Positions 17,297-25,857 of a stretch of 53,965 nt of DNA are shown here, piece by piece. Below the pieces are notes generated by a model that searched no databases, had not been told where the DNA came from, and worked only from the letters and a program-made list of their open reading frames with translations. Made by a program: the position numbers and the translations under genes. The stretch is from Parcubacteria group bacterium Athens0714_12 (GTDB lineage Bacteria; Patescibacteriota; Patescibacteriia; UBA2591; VMGY01): NCBI GenBank assembly GCA_007378955.1, contig VMGY01000002.1, positions 1 to 53,965 of the forward strand, read 5' to 3'. Position 1 is the first letter of the stretch. Each line of letters starts with the position of its first letter.

Positions 17297-17343
17297 AAAT
17301 TTAAATTTATTATATTTTAAATAAATAACAACTTGCCCCGATT

Positions 17344-18138
17344 TTACATTCCTGTTTTTCCCCAATTTTTATTCATCAAGCTCCAATCCAAAGTATTAAC
17401 TATTCCATCATTATTAATATCAGCTTTTTGGTCATTTGTTCCCCATTTTCCACTCATTAAGCTCCAATCCAAGGAATTGATTATGTTATCGCTGTCTTGT
17501 AAATTACCGGCAATAATATCATCAAATTCAATTTCTGCTTCCGAAGGCCATGTAATTTTAGAAACTTTTTTACTTAAATAATTAGGAATTTTAATCTTAA
17601 AATCATAAACACCGGCAGGAAGAGAAGATTCGTCAGTATCTATCTCCAACTTGCCATTACTCCCAGAAGTGCCACTTGTTTGAAAAACGATATTTTCCGT
17701 CCCAGTTCTTAAAACATAAAGTGTTAGCTGGCTGGCAAAATTTTGCTTGCCTTCTAATTTAATTTTAATTTTTATCGGTTTTATTTTATTTTCTTTTGTC
17801 ACAGTGGTTGTGACTACATTACTAAATACCGGACCATAAACATTCCCCTTGCTGTCTTTAAATGTCAAGGATGCTTGATTGGTAATTGTCTCCTCCCCGG
17901 CTAAATAAATCTTACCCATTTCATCCTTAGAAACGGACCACATTAAAACGCCGAAAGCTCCCGCGACAAAAGCAAGAATAACAAAACTTTTCCAAGTTTT
18001 AATTCTAATCTTACTGACCAAGACAAACTTCTGCCCGATGTTATTGAATGTCTCTCTTATTACTTCGTCAACGTTGTGCTTAGAATCATTGATTTCTGTG
18101 AAAGATTGCATTTTTTTTCTTTCATTTTTTTTAAGCAT
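17344..18138 (-). CDS. Membrane-anchored protein with C-terminal dockerin-like domain
   Basis: A 264-residue protein with a cytoplasmic N terminus, a membrane helix at about residues 48-68, an extracellular beta-rich part, and a C-terminal dockerin-type duplication: NIINSLDWSLMSGKWG and ADINNDGIVNTLDWSLMNKNWG. The second repeat has a full calcium F-hand pattern (D, N, D, N, D at loop positions 1, 3, 5, 9, 12); the first lacks Asp at position 1. Dockerins bind cohesins, and two cohesin-like genes follow directly on the same strand (47 bases to the next start), so this may be their ligand. Confidence 0.8.
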   Translation of the reverse strand: MLKKNERKKMQSFTEINDSKHNVDEVIRETFNNIGQKFVLVSKIRIKTWKSFVILAFVAGAFGVLMWSVSKDEMGKIYLAGEETITNQASLTFKDSKGNVYGPVFSNVVTTTVTKENKIKPIKIKIKLEGKQNFASQLTLYVLRTGTENIVFQTSGTSGSNGKLEIDTDESSLPAGVYDFKIKIPNYLSKKVSKITWPSEAEIEFDDIIAGNLQDSDNIINSLDWSLMSGKWGTNDQKADINNDGIVNTLDWSLMNKNWGKTGM

Positions 18139-18172
18139 GGAAAAAAAATTATATTATAAAATTATATTCATA

Positions 18173-18625
18173 TTATGAAGCTAATAATTTAATCAAATCA
18201 GCCCTTGAAACTATGCCTGCTAATTTATTATTTTTTACCACGGGAATGGGATTAATTCTCTTTTGGGTAAAAATTTCGGCTAATTTTTCAATCAAAGCTT
18301 CTGATTCAACGCAGATTGGATTTTTAGTCATGATATCTTTTGCCGTAAGATTGATTATTTTTTCGCATTGTTTTTTCATTTTATCATTTTTCTCTTCTAT
18401 GGCGCAATCAAGTTTTTTTAAAAACTGAATGTACGAAGGGATATGAATCTTCGTATCTCTGGAAATTAAATCTGATTCAGTAACAATGCCTATTACCTCA
18501 TTTTTTTTATTTATTACCGGCATACCGGTTAAATTATTGTCAAAAAGTAATTTAGCTATTTCTCCGATTTTAACCTCGGGAGCCACGGAAATTACTTTTT
18601 TGGTCATTATATCTTTAACTTTCAT
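18173..18625 (-). CDS. Two-CBS-domain protein
   Basis: A 150-residue protein built of two CBS domains (about 1-55 and 95-150) with DIMTKKVISVAP and DIMTKNPICVES as their first strands and GIVTESDLI / GIVSRADLI as their ends. CBS pairs bind adenine nucleotides and act as energy sensors. No catalytic domain is attached, so it may regulate a partner in trans. ATG 18625 (MKVKDIMTK) fits the family better than the frame extension to 18643. Confidence 0.88.
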   Translation of the reverse strand: MKVKDIMTKKVISVAPEVKIGEIAKLLFDNNLTGMPVINKKNEVIGIVTESDLISRDTKIHIPSYIQFLKKLDCAIEEKNDKMKKQCEKIINLTAKDIMTKNPICVESEALIEKLAEIFTQKRINPIPVVKNNKLAGIVSRADLIKLLAS

Positions 18626-18754
18626 AAATTTATTATAAAACAATCTTAATAAAAAAACAATAAACTGCTTGCGAAATTATTTAATTTATCATACTTGGAA
18701 TGAATCCAATTCATCTATCTAATCTGCTCGCGCTCAATTGATACTATAAAAATT

Positions 18755-18799
18755 TAAAAAATTATAGAGATGGCCGCAAGATAGCTTTGCCGCCATCTC
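18755..18799 (-). terminator. Terminator of the hrcA-grpE-dnaK-dnaJ operon
   Basis: An imperfect hairpin with outer arms GAGATGGC (18767-18774) and GCCATCTC (18792-18799), plus an inner GCAA/TTGC pair, overlaps the dnaJ stop. On the minus strand it is followed by TATAATTTTTT. Its ends (GAGATGG/CCATCTC) match the terminal inverted repeat of repeat family A, which may be chance. Confidence 0.6.
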
Positions 18800-19904
18800 A
18801 CAGTCCTTCGTTTTCCAATTCTTCTAATAATTGCTTTTGTTTTTTGGTTAAATTTTCAGGAATTTTAATAATTACCTCTACTAATTGATCTCCTTTCGCG
18901 TAACCATTAAGATGAGTTACTCCCTTGCCCTTGAGTTTAAAAATTTTACCGCTTTCCGCGCCGGAAGGAATTTTTAACCAGACATCCCCTTCTAAAGTTT
19001 TTACTTTTATTTTGTCGCCCAAAACAGCTTGAGAAAAATTGATAAATGCTTTGGAAAAAATATCATAACCTTGGCGCTTGAATTCTCTGTCTTTTTTTAC
19101 ATTAAAGGTGATATAAAGATCTCCTGGTTCGGAATTTTTGGTCCCGGCTTCTCCTTGACCGGATATTTTAATGGTCTGGCCATGGTCAATCCCTGCCGGT
19201 ATTTTAATTTTTAATTCTTTTTTTTCTCTGTGTCTGCCCTCACCTTTGCATTTCGGACAAATTTTTTCCGGCTTTCTGCCTTGCCCGCCGCAATCAGGAC
19301 AAATAGACGCTGTTCTGAATTGCCCGAAAAAAGTTTTTTGGACATGCGTAATCTGGCCTCTCCCTTTGCAAGTGGAACAGGTGATGAATTTGCTGCCCGG
19401 TTCATTGCCGGAACCGCGGCATTCGGAACAAATTATATATTTATCCAAAGCTATATTTTTTTCCGCGCCGAAAACCGCCTCTCTAAAATCAATTTCCATT
19501 TCTAATTCTATATCCTTTCCTCTTTTCTTTCTGCCTTTTCTTGTTCCGCCGCCAAAACCAAACGCATCTCCAAAAATATCCCCTAAATCAAATTCAAATC
19601 CTCCGGAATTTTGTCCATTTTTCATTGCTTCGGCAAAATCGGAAAAATCCCTAAAACCTTCAAAGCCGCTAAATCCGCCTCGCGCCTGAGTTTGTTCAAA
19701 GGTAGTGCCGAATTGATCGTATTGGGCTCTTTTTTGAGGATTATTTAAAATTTGATAAGCTTCGTTGATTTCCTTAAATTTATCCGCGTTGCCGCCGGCT
19801 TTGTCAGGATGATGCTTATTGGCCAATTTGAAAAATGCCCGCTTTATTTCTTCGGGAGAAGCGCTTTTATTTATTCCTAAAATGTGGTAGTAATCTTTGG
19901 ACAT
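18798..19904 (-). CDS. dnaJ: Chaperone DnaJ
   Basis: A 368-residue type I J-protein that stimulates DnaK ATPase and delivers unfolded clients. The J domain (about 1-68) has the HPD triad in KHHPDKAGG; a Gly/Phe-rich stretch follows (about 72-122); the zinc domain has all four CxxCxGxG motifs (CSECRGSG, CSTCKGRG, CPDCGGQG, CPKCKGEG, about 158-223); the C-terminal substrate-binding part is complete. It is the last gene of the heat-shock operon, after a 219-base gap filled by a REP pair. Confidence 0.97.
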   Translation of the reverse strand: MSKDYYHILGINKSASPEEIKRAFFKLANKHHPDKAGGNADKFKEINEAYQILNNPQKRAQYDQFGTTFEQTQARGGFSGFEGFRDFSDFAEAMKNGQNSGGFEFDLGDIFGDAFGFGGGTRKGRKKRGKDIELEMEIDFREAVFGAEKNIALDKYIICSECRGSGNEPGSKFITCSTCKGRGQITHVQKTFFGQFRTASICPDCGGQGRKPEKICPKCKGEGRHREKKELKIKIPAGIDHGQTIKISGQGEAGTKNSEPGDLYITFNVKKDREFKRQGYDIFSKAFINFSQAVLGDKIKVKTLEGDVWLKIPSGAESGKIFKLKGKGVTHLNGYAKGDQLVEVIIKIPENLTKKQKQLLEELENEGL

Positions 19905-19969
19905 ACTGAAATTAAAATTCTAAATAAATCATAAATTTAAAATTCAAATATTCAAAACCAGTATAAATT

Positions 19970-20076
19970 GTCATTGCGAGGAGCCCAGCAGGGCGACGAA
20001 GCAATCCCGCGTCCATTCCACTATCCTCGGGATTGCCGCGCTCGGCTGCCTGCTGGCAGCCTTGCTCGCAATGACA
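19970..20076. repeat. REP pair between dnaK and dnaJ
   Basis: Two units of the GTCATTGCGAGGAGC family in opposite orientations, joined by TCCATTCCACTATCC. The inner part has its own palindrome (CTGCCTGCTGGCAGCC). Together they can form a long hairpin in the dnaK-dnaJ mRNA. Confidence 0.8.
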
Positions 20077-20123
20077 GTAAGTAAAGTAAAATTTTTCACT
20101 TCAATAAATTACATATTGGTCAT

Positions 20124-21968
20124 TTACTTCTTTACTTCTTCAAAGTCCCCTTCCGTTGGCTCGTCATTTTTCTTTTCCTCTTTCTTTTCATCTTTCTTCC
20201 CTTCGCTTTTCGGCGTTTCCTGCTGTTTGTATAATTCCGCGCCGATTTTCTGGATTGCCTGATTCGTCTCATCCATTACTTTTTTAATCGCTTCGCTGTC
20301 ATTCTCGTTTTTAACTTTTTTAAGTTCAGCCACTTTGTCTTTAATCTGTTTTTTATCTTCTGCTTTTATTTTATCACCCGCGTCCTTAATTGTCTTCTCG
20401 CAAGTATAAATCAAACCGTCCGCCTGATTTCTAATATCTATCAAATCTTTTTTCTTTCTGTCTTCAGCGGCAAATTGCTCGGCTTGCTGTTTCATTTTTT
20501 CAATTTCCTCTTTGGATAAGGCCGAGGAATCTTTAATCGTGATGTGCTGGGTTTTATTTGTCGCTTTATCTTTGGCGATCACTTTCAAAATGCCATTAGC
20601 GTCAATATCAAATTCAACCTCTATCTGGGGAATGCCGCGAGTTGACGGCGGAATACCATCTAAAACAAATCTGCCCAAAGTGCGGTTATCGGAAGCCATC
20701 GGCCTTTCCCCTTGCAAAACATGGATTTCCACGGAAGTCTGGTTATCCGCCGCGGTGGAAAAAACCTGGCTTTTAGAAGTGGGAATAGTCGCGTTTCTTT
20801 CTATTAAAGCCGTCATCACGCCGCCTAAAGTTTCAATGCCCAAAGTCAAAGGCGTCACATCAAGCAATAAAACATCTTTTACTTCTCCGCCTAAAACTCC
20901 TCCTTGAATCGCCGCACCCATCGCCACGCATTCCATCGGATCAACGCCGCGTTCAATTTTTCTGCCGAAATAATCTTCAATGAATTTTTGGACAATCGGC
21001 ATTCTGGTCGGACCGCCGACTAAAATAATTTTTTCAATTTCTCGCGGACCGAGTTTGGCGTCTTTCAAAGCGTTTTCTACCGGCTGGCGGCATTTCTCAA
21101 TAATCGGCTTAGCCAATTCCTCTAATTTGGTTCTGGTTATTTTTATTAAAAGATGTTTAGGCCCTTCTTTAGTCGCGGTAATAAAAGGCAGATTAATTTC
21201 TGTTTCTAAGGCGGATGAAAGTTCAATCTTGGCTTTTTCCGCCGCCTCTCTCAAGCGCTGGGTGGCCATATTATCTTTTTTTAAATCTATGCCCGTATCT
21301 TTTTTAAATTCTTCTTCTAAATATTCAATTAAAAAATTATCTATGTCCGTGCCGCCTAATTGCGTGTCGCCGCTCGTGGAAATCACTTCAAAAACACCGG
21401 CGCCGAAATTCATAATCGTCACGTCTAAAGTGCCGCCGCCCAAATCAAAAACCAAAACCTGCTGGTTTTTTTCCTTAACCTTGTCCAATCCGTAAGCCAA
21501 GCTCGCCGCTGTCGGTTCGTTGACAATCCTAATTACTTCCAAACCGGCAATCGCGCCCGCGTCTTTGGTTGCTTGCCTTTGCGTATCATTAAAATAAGCC
21601 GGTACGGTAATGACCGCTTTTTCCACCCTGTCACCTAAATACGCTTCTGAATCTCTTTTAATTTTTTGCAAAAGAAAAGCGGAAATTTGTTGGGGCGTAT
21701 ATTCTTTGCCGAAAACTTTATATTTAAAATCAGTGCCCATTTTTCTTTTAAAAGCGTACAAAGTGCCTTCTGGGTTAGCGACTGCCTGCCTTCTGGCCGC
21801 TTCGCCGATTAAAAGCTCTCCATCTTTAGTAAAAGCGACATAAGAAGGAAACGCTTTTCCTCCGACTAAAGTTGTTCCTTCGGCTGAAGGAATCATTTTT
21901 GGTTTTCCGCCTTCCATATAAGAACTGGCGGAATTTGATGTTCCTAAATCAATACCGATTATTTTCAT
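20124..21968 (-). CDS. dnaK: Chaperone DnaK (Hsp70)
   Basis: The 614-residue ATP-driven chaperone. The nucleotide-binding domain carries [35 protein letters not shown] and [15 protein letters not shown]; the [23 protein letters not shown] linker and the peptide-binding domain are intact; the C-terminal lid ends in a Lys/Glu-rich tail followed by EGDFEEV, similar to the EEVD-like ends of bacterial DnaK. It lies third in the hrcA-grpE-dnaK-dnaJ order. Length is slightly below the usual 620-640. Confidence 0.98.
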   Translation of the reverse strand: MKIIGIDLGTSNSASSYMEGGKPKMIPSAEGTTLVGGKAFPSYVAFTKDGELLIGEAARRQAVANPEGTLYAFKRKMGTDFKYKVFGKEYTPQQISAFLLQKIKRDSEAYLGDRVEKAVITVPAYFNDTQRQATKDAGAIAGLEVIRIVNEPTAASLAYGLDKVKEKNQQVLVFDLGGGTLDVTIMNFGAGVFEVISTSGDTQLGGTDIDNFLIEYLEEEFKKDTGIDLKKDNMATQRLREAAEKAKIELSSALETEINLPFITATKEGPKHLLIKITRTKLEELAKPIIEKCRQPVENALKDAKLGPREIEKIILVGGPTRMPIVQKFIEDYFGRKIERGVDPMECVAMGAAIQGGVLGGEVKDVLLLDVTPLTLGIETLGGVMTALIERNATIPTSKSQVFSTAADNQTSVEIHVLQGERPMASDNRTLGRFVLDGIPPSTRGIPQIEVEFDIDANGILKVIAKDKATNKTQHITIKDSSALSKEEIEKMKQQAEQFAAEDRKKKDLIDIRNQADGLIYTCEKTIKDAGDKIKAEDKKQIKDKVAELKKVKNENDSEAIKKVMDETNQAIQKIGAELYKQQETPKSEGKKDEKKEEKKNDEPTEGDFEEVKK

Positions 21969-22059
21969 AATATTTTGCCTTTCTAACTCGTGCTTTAATT
22001 TATAAACACGATATTAATTATTTATAATAATTACTTTGAATTACGAAATAACGGTTTCA

Positions 22060-22131
22060 AGGGAGGTAGCTATGCCTTTTTTGCAGACGCGGCGATTAGT
22101 CCGCGCGCAAAAAAAGCATATCTACCTCCCT
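22060..22131. repeat. Near-perfect 72-base hairpin between grpE and dnaK
   Basis: Outer arms AGGGAGGTAG (22060-22069) and its complement (22122-22131) are perfect; inner blocks TTTTTTGC / GCAAAAAA and CGCGG / CCGCG continue the stem with small bulges around an apical CGATTAGT. On the transcribed strand no T run follows, so it is not a standard terminator. It begins 7 bases after the grpE stop and probably affects operon mRNA processing. Confidence 0.7.
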
Positions 22132-22137
22132 AATTGT

Positions 22138-22650
22138 TCATTCACTAATAATCACTTTTGCCGGTTTAATCACTTCTCCATTCATTGTATAGCCCGGCTG
22201 AATTTCTTTAATTATGGCGCCTTTATCGCTTCCTTCCGATTTTTCTTTCGCTATTGCTTCGTGCTTTTGTAAATCAAATTTTTCGCCGACTGTTTTTATT
22301 TCTGCCACGCCCAAGCTTTTAAGCAAATTTTTAAATTGTTCTTTAATCTGGATTATCCCCTTGGACCATTCTGATTTTTTTTCTTCTTCTGAAATATGGT
22401 TCACCGCTTGTTTAAAATGGTCGTAAATTTCCAGAAACCGCAAAATTAATCCCGCGTGGGCGAATTTAATCCAATTTTCTTTGTCTTTTTTTATCTCTTT
22501 TTCCCGATTGGCGTAATCAGCCTGCGCCCTTTTCCAGCCGTTTAAATATTCTTCAACTTTCTTTTTTTCTTCCTCCAATTCTTTTTTTAATTTTTCTATC
22601 TCTTTATCTTCCATCGCTTTAGGGAAAGAAGATTTGTTTTTTGTGTCCAT
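22138..22650 (-). CDS. grpE: Nucleotide exchange factor GrpE
   Basis: A 170-residue DnaK cofactor that releases ADP from DnaK. A long N-terminal coiled coil (about 15-75, KKELEEEKKKVEEYLNGWKR) is followed by the four-helix part (LRFLEIYDHFKQAV) and the small beta domain with GVAEIKTVGEKFDLQKHEAI and IQPGYTMNGEVIKPAKVIIS, all family hallmarks. Order within the operon is standard. The gap to hrcA upstream contains a MITE-like element. Confidence 0.96.
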   Translation of the reverse strand: MDTKNKSSFPKAMEDKEIEKLKKELEEEKKKVEEYLNGWKRAQADYANREKEIKKDKENWIKFAHAGLILRFLEIYDHFKQAVNHISEEEKKSEWSKGIIQIKEQFKNLLKSLGVAEIKTVGEKFDLQKHEAIAKEKSEGSDKGAIIKEIQPGYTMNGEVIKPAKVIISE

Positions 22651-22662
22651 TTGTTATTTATT

Positions 22663-22823
22663 AGACCTGCTGCGCAATAATCTTTTCTGCTGCAACTTGA
22701 AATTTTGGCTGCAAATTATTCAGAACTCCTCACCTTATACTCCGTATAAAGCTTTGTCGTCCTTCATAATTTTCGCTCAAAATTTCCGTGTTTCGCGACG
22801 AAAAATTATTACGCAGCAGGTCT
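22663..22823. repeat. MITE-like palindromic element, family B, copy 1
   Basis: A 161-bp element bounded by AGACCTGCTGCG and its near complement CGCAGCAGGTCT, with an imperfectly palindromic body centred on TTATACTCCGTATAA. The core (about 22703-22790) is nearly identical to that at 30945-31028. It lies between hrcA and grpE, and its right end is translated as the last codons of HrcA. Confidence 0.85.
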
Positions 22824-23516
22824 ATTTAATAATTCTTTTATATATTTTAATAAAGCGAGGTTATGTTCATAATCCATCCTCATCGGTCCCAAAATGCCGA
22901 TTATTCCCTTGGAACCCTCAGGCAAGTGGTATTTGGTTATAATCATACTGCATTCCTCGTTGAAAGGATTTTTGCGGCCAACCATCACTTCCACCTCTTC
23001 GTCAATTTGAGTGAAAATATTTTCTATTTGTTCGTCAAAATGGTCGATAACTCGCGATAAATGGCTGATTAAGCCAAATTCCCTGAACTCCGGCTGGCTG
23101 AATAAATTAGTCAAGCCGGTAAAATAAACATCATGGGGCTGGGAAGAAACTAAAATTGTTCCTTCAGACGATTCGGTTAAAATTTTAGCTATTTCTTTTA
23201 ATAAAAACTGGGGCGATTTTTTAAATTGTTTTTTAACTTTTTTTAAATTGTTTTTTATTTTTTTATCTAATTCCTTTTCTTCCAAAAAATTTTCCAGATA
23301 AAAATAATAACCTTTTTCCGTCGGAATCCTGCCGGCCGAAGTATATGGATGGGTTAAATAGCCTCGTTTTTCCAATTCCGCCATTTCATTTCTAATCGTC
23401 GCCGAACTAAGTTTTAAACCATGCTTGCCGGCTAATAAATCAGAACCTACTGGTTGGCCGGTTCTAATGTGCTCTTTAATAACGCAATTTAATAAATTTT
23501 CCTCTCTTTTTTTCAT
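22809..23516 (-). CDS. hrcA: Heat-inducible transcription repressor HrcA, short form
   Basis: The 235-residue repressor binds CIRCE. The N-terminal winged helix (about 1-75) has GQPVGSDLLAGKHGLKLSSA and TIRNEMAELEKRGYLTHPYT followed by SAGRIPTEKGY, all conserved. The C-terminal end GIIGILGPMRMDY is also conserved, so the usual length of about 340 is reduced by loss of internal sequence, probably the inserted dimerisation part. The final residues RPAA and the TAA stop are encoded by the inverted repeat of the family B element. A CIRCE site lies 20 bases upstream, implying autoregulation. Confidence 0.95.
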   Translation of the reverse strand: MKKREENLLNCVIKEHIRTGQPVGSDLLAGKHGLKLSSATIRNEMAELEKRGYLTHPYTSAGRIPTEKGYYFYLENFLEEKELDKKIKNNLKKVKKQFKKSPQFLLKEIAKILTESSEGTILVSSQPHDVYFTGLTNLFSQPEFREFGLISHLSRVIDHFDEQIENIFTQIDEEVEVMVGRKNPFNEECSMIITKYHLPEGSKGIIGILGPMRMDYEHNLALLKYIKELLNRPAA

Positions 23517-23535
23517 ACCTCTTTAAAAACATTTT

Positions 23536-23562
23536 TTAGCACTCTCTTGCTTAAAGTGCTAA
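23536..23562 (-). promoter_or_regulatory. CIRCE operator
   Basis: TTAGCACTC at 23536-23544, a 9-base spacer, and AAGTGCTAA at 23554-23562: the CIRCE inverted repeat with one mismatch from the TTAGCACTC-N9-GAGTGCTAA consensus. It spans the expected transcription start of the hrcA promoter, so HrcA binding would block initiation. Confidence 0.95.
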
Positions 23563-23566
23563 TTTC

Positions 23567-23594
23567 ATTTTAGCAGAATAAAAAATCGTGTCAA
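23567..23594 (-). promoter_or_regulatory. Promoter of the hrcA operon
   Basis: On the minus strand TTGACA (23594-23589) and TAAAAT (23572-23567) are separated by 16 bases, a good housekeeping-sigma promoter, placed directly before the CIRCE element. Confidence 0.8.
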
Positions 23595-23632
23595 CCCCGC
23601 GCCTTTTATGGACAGGCTAAAATTTTAAAAAA

Positions 23633-23663
23633 CCCTTAGCTTATTATTTTAATAAGCTAAGGG
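23633..23663 (-). terminator. Terminator of the desulfurase-kinase-regulator operon
   Basis: A perfect 13-bp stem (CCCTTAGCTTATT at 23633-23645 and complement at 23651-23663) with a 5-base loop. On the minus strand it is followed by TTTTTTAAAATTTT. It ends the operon 65 bases past the response-regulator stop. Confidence 0.88.
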
Positions 23664-23727
23664 ATCAATTTTTAACCGCTTCATCCGTCCGCCAATTTTT
23701 CGCCCGAGTGGATTTTTTCGTTCAATT

Positions 23728-24156
23728 CTATGGTTTCTTTACGCGATGCATGCCGATAATTTTTGCCGCTGTATCTAAAACTTCTTTCGGCGTGCAATCT
23801 CGTTTAAAAATATAAGCGGCCGCTCCCATCTTTTCGCTTTTCTTTCGGTCTTGATCCGTATCTAAATTGGTAAAAACCGCGATTGGAATATTTTTTGTCT
23901 TTGGATTCTTTTTAACCGCTTCTAAATAATCATAACCTTGTTCGGCCATTAAATTAATAGCGCCTTTTTCCTCTTTCGGAATGATAATATCAAGAAAAAC
24001 TAAATCAGGTTGTTCGAATTCCGTAATTTGCAATGCTTGCCGAATATCTTTAGTTGATAAAAAATCATAGCCATTTGTTTCAAAATAATCATGATAAATA
24101 TCAATTAAATTTTTCTCATCCTCCACAAACAGAATTCGTCCTTTATTTGATCTCAT
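23728..24156 (-). CDS. Single-domain response regulator
   Basis: A receiver domain without an output domain (142 residues from ATG 24156). The acidic pair is in ILFVEDEKN, the phosphoacceptor Asp in LVFLDIIIP (about residue 56), the switch Thr in AVFTN (about 96) and the conserved Lys in YIFKRD (about 118). An insertion of about 10 residues (KEEKGAINLM) follows the phosphorylation site. Starts at 24213 or 24180 are also possible; I prefer 24156 because AGGAAAGG stands a short way upstream. It follows the sensor kinase, its probable phosphodonor. With no DNA-binding domain it must act by protein contact. Confidence 0.88.
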   Translation of the reverse strand: MRSNKGRILFVEDEKNLIDIYHDYFETNGYDFLSTKDIRQALQITEFEQPDLVFLDIIIPKEEKGAINLMAEQGYDYLEAVKKNPKTKNIPIAVFTNLDTDQDRKKSEKMGAAAYIFKRDCTPKEVLDTAAKIIGMHRVKKP

Positions 24157-24190
24157 TATATTGGTTATTCCTTTCCTCATATATATCAAG

Positions 24191-25387
24191 TTAAACGGGA
24201 TTATTTTTTTCAAAAACCATTATTTTATCCTTTTTAACCATTTGGTCAGCCTGTTCGCCATTAAGTTGTTGATTGCGATAAATTGGCACAGTGAAGCTAA
24301 AAGTAGAACCCTTGCCCGCGCCTTTGCTGATGCATGTCATTTCGCCATTATTACCTTCAATAATTTTTTTGGAAATGTAAAGACCTAGACCGGAACCGTC
24401 GGGGTGAAGGGAACTCGCGCCTCGACCGCGGGAAAATTTTTGAAATAATATTTTTTTGTCATCTTCGGAAATGCCGGCGCCCGTGTCAGTAACATTAATT
24501 TTAAAATATTTACTATCAATTAATTCGTAACTTATGGTAACGCCGCCTTGCTCGGTATAATAAATGGCATTATCTAAAAGATTGGAGATAACATGGGTTA
24601 TTTTTTTAGAATCACACCAGACCGGCGGTATTTTAAAGGATGGTCTACTGACGGATATGTATAGCTTGCGCTGAATCGCCAATGGCATTTTTTGCTTTTC
24701 GAGAATCAGCTTTTCAACAATGGCAGTAATATCAGTTTGGATTGGCTTCATCTCCATTTTTTCGCCCTCCAATTCATAGGCGTCCCAGAAATCTTGGACT
24801 GTTTGGGCGATTCTCTTAAAGCCGGCTTTAATGGTTTCCAATGATTTGGCAGTGTCCCAAATTTTTTCGTCCATCATAGAAAAAGCCCCTAGGACCACAG
24901 AAATCGGCGTGTTGAGCTGGTGATTAGCCACTCTTAAAAAATCCGTCTTGATATTCAATAATTCTTGAAGGTATCGGCTTTTCTCTTGGATGTCTTTGGT
25001 TTGATCGCTGACTTTATCTTTAAGGTTGTCTGTTAAATCTTTCAAGGCATCCTTGGCTTTCTTTAAAGAAAAATTAGATTTGATAATTTTCTCGGTGCTA
25101 CTGTTAAAAAAATATCCGTAGACAATAATTAAAACAAATACCACGATTACCGCCAGTAGTGAGAGTCTCTTCTCAAACAAAAGAAAAAACGAGAAAGACA
25201 AAACCAATAAAAGCAAACTGACAACTTGATATTGTAAAAATAAACACTGGTGAAATTTAAATTCACAATATTGACAACGTTTATAGGGCGCGTAATTAAG
25301 ATTTTTAACTATCCAACAATTTTTATTAAGATAATTACATCCACCGATTTTTCTTTTTCCATTTTGGCTTTTTTTGCATTCCTCCAT
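24191..25387 (-). CDS. Membrane sensor histidine kinase with Cys-rich N terminus
   Basis: A 398-residue kinase. Residues 1-52 hold six cysteines (4, 17, 24, 38, 41, 48) with NCW and CQYC motifs, a likely metal- or redox-binding segment similar to the cysteine-rich two-CW regions of some kinases. Two membrane helices follow (about 54-71 and 75-94), then a coiled coil (105-145), the HisKA box with H156 (VANHQLNTPISVV), and the ATPase domain (NLLDNAIYYT, DTGAGISEDD, GSGLGLYISKKI). There is no extracellular domain, so the signal is probably cytoplasmic or in the membrane. It lies 2 bases after the DUF4395 gene. Confidence 0.92.
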   Translation of the reverse strand: MEECKKSQNGKRKIGGCNYLNKNCWIVKNLNYAPYKRCQYCEFKFHQCLFLQYQVVSLLLLVLSFSFFLLFEKRLSLLAVIVVFVLIIVYGYFFNSSTEKIIKSNFSLKKAKDALKDLTDNLKDKVSDQTKDIQEKSRYLQELLNIKTDFLRVANHQLNTPISVVLGAFSMMDEKIWDTAKSLETIKAGFKRIAQTVQDFWDAYELEGEKMEMKPIQTDITAIVEKLILEKQKMPLAIQRKLYISVSRPSFKIPPVWCDSKKITHVISNLLDNAIYYTEQGGVTISYELIDSKYFKINVTDTGAGISEDDKKILFQKFSRGRGASSLHPDGSGLGLYISKKIIEGNNGEMTCISKGAGKGSTFSFTVPIYRNQQLNGEQADQMVKKDKIMVFEKNNPV

Positions 25388-25389
25388 AT

Positions 25390-25827
25390 TTAATGATTGC
25401 GCTGATTATAAATTAGTTTTGCTAAACAATTTTTTAAAAAAATATACATTAAAGTTGCTACGCAAAAACCGACAAAACAGGCCAAAAATATCATTAAATC
25501 AACTATCAAAAGATAAACCCAAGCGAAGTCAACAAATTTATTAAAATAAATAAGAGCAAAACCAACAAGCAGAAGTAGCCCCGTCGCGGCAGCCACGAAA
25601 TTTAATTCCCCCAATTCTTTTGGTGTCGGATTCGACTTCTTTTTAAAGATTAAAACATGAAATTGATACGGTATATTCAGCTTTAGTGAAAAGGCCCCCA
25701 AAATTGTTAAAACAGCGACCGCCAAAACCAACCATTGATTATGAATTAAAACCGCAATCAATAGCAATACCCCATAAGTCGCCCGTGAAAATCGTAAAGA
25801 ATTGTTATAGATTAAACATTGTTGCAT
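25390..25827 (-). CDS. DUF4395-like integral membrane protein
   Basis: A 145-residue protein with four predicted membrane helices (about 15-32, 34-50, 75-98, 105-132). The SLRFSRATYGVLLL opening and GFCVATLMY near the end fit the DUF4395 family, in which the end usually reads FCxGCxxY; here the second Cys is replaced. DUF4395 proteins are often found with thiol-redox or sulfurtransferase proteins, and here the neighbours are a cysteine-desulfurase-like enzyme (30 bases upstream) and a Cys-rich kinase (2 bases downstream). A role in sulfur or thiol transport or sensing is inference. Confidence 0.75.
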   Translation of the reverse strand: MQQCLIYNNSLRFSRATYGVLLLIAVLIHNQWLVLAVAVLTILGAFSLKLNIPYQFHVLIFKKKSNPTPKELGELNFVAAATGLLLLVGFALIYFNKFVDFAWVYLLIVDLMIFLACFVGFCVATLMYIFLKNCLAKLIYNQRNH

Positions 25828-25857
25828 ATATGGATAATTTTAAATTAAAAAAATAAA

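Noticed and set aside
13938-18138. A complete cellulosome
   Set aside because: Cohesin- and dockerin-like modules are present, but there is no carbohydrate-active enzyme or carbohydrate-binding module among the neighbours.
22060-22131. Transcription terminator between grpE and dnaK
   Set aside because: The hairpin is strong, but no T run follows on the transcribed strand and dnaK has no obvious promoter of its own, so a processing or stability role is more likely.
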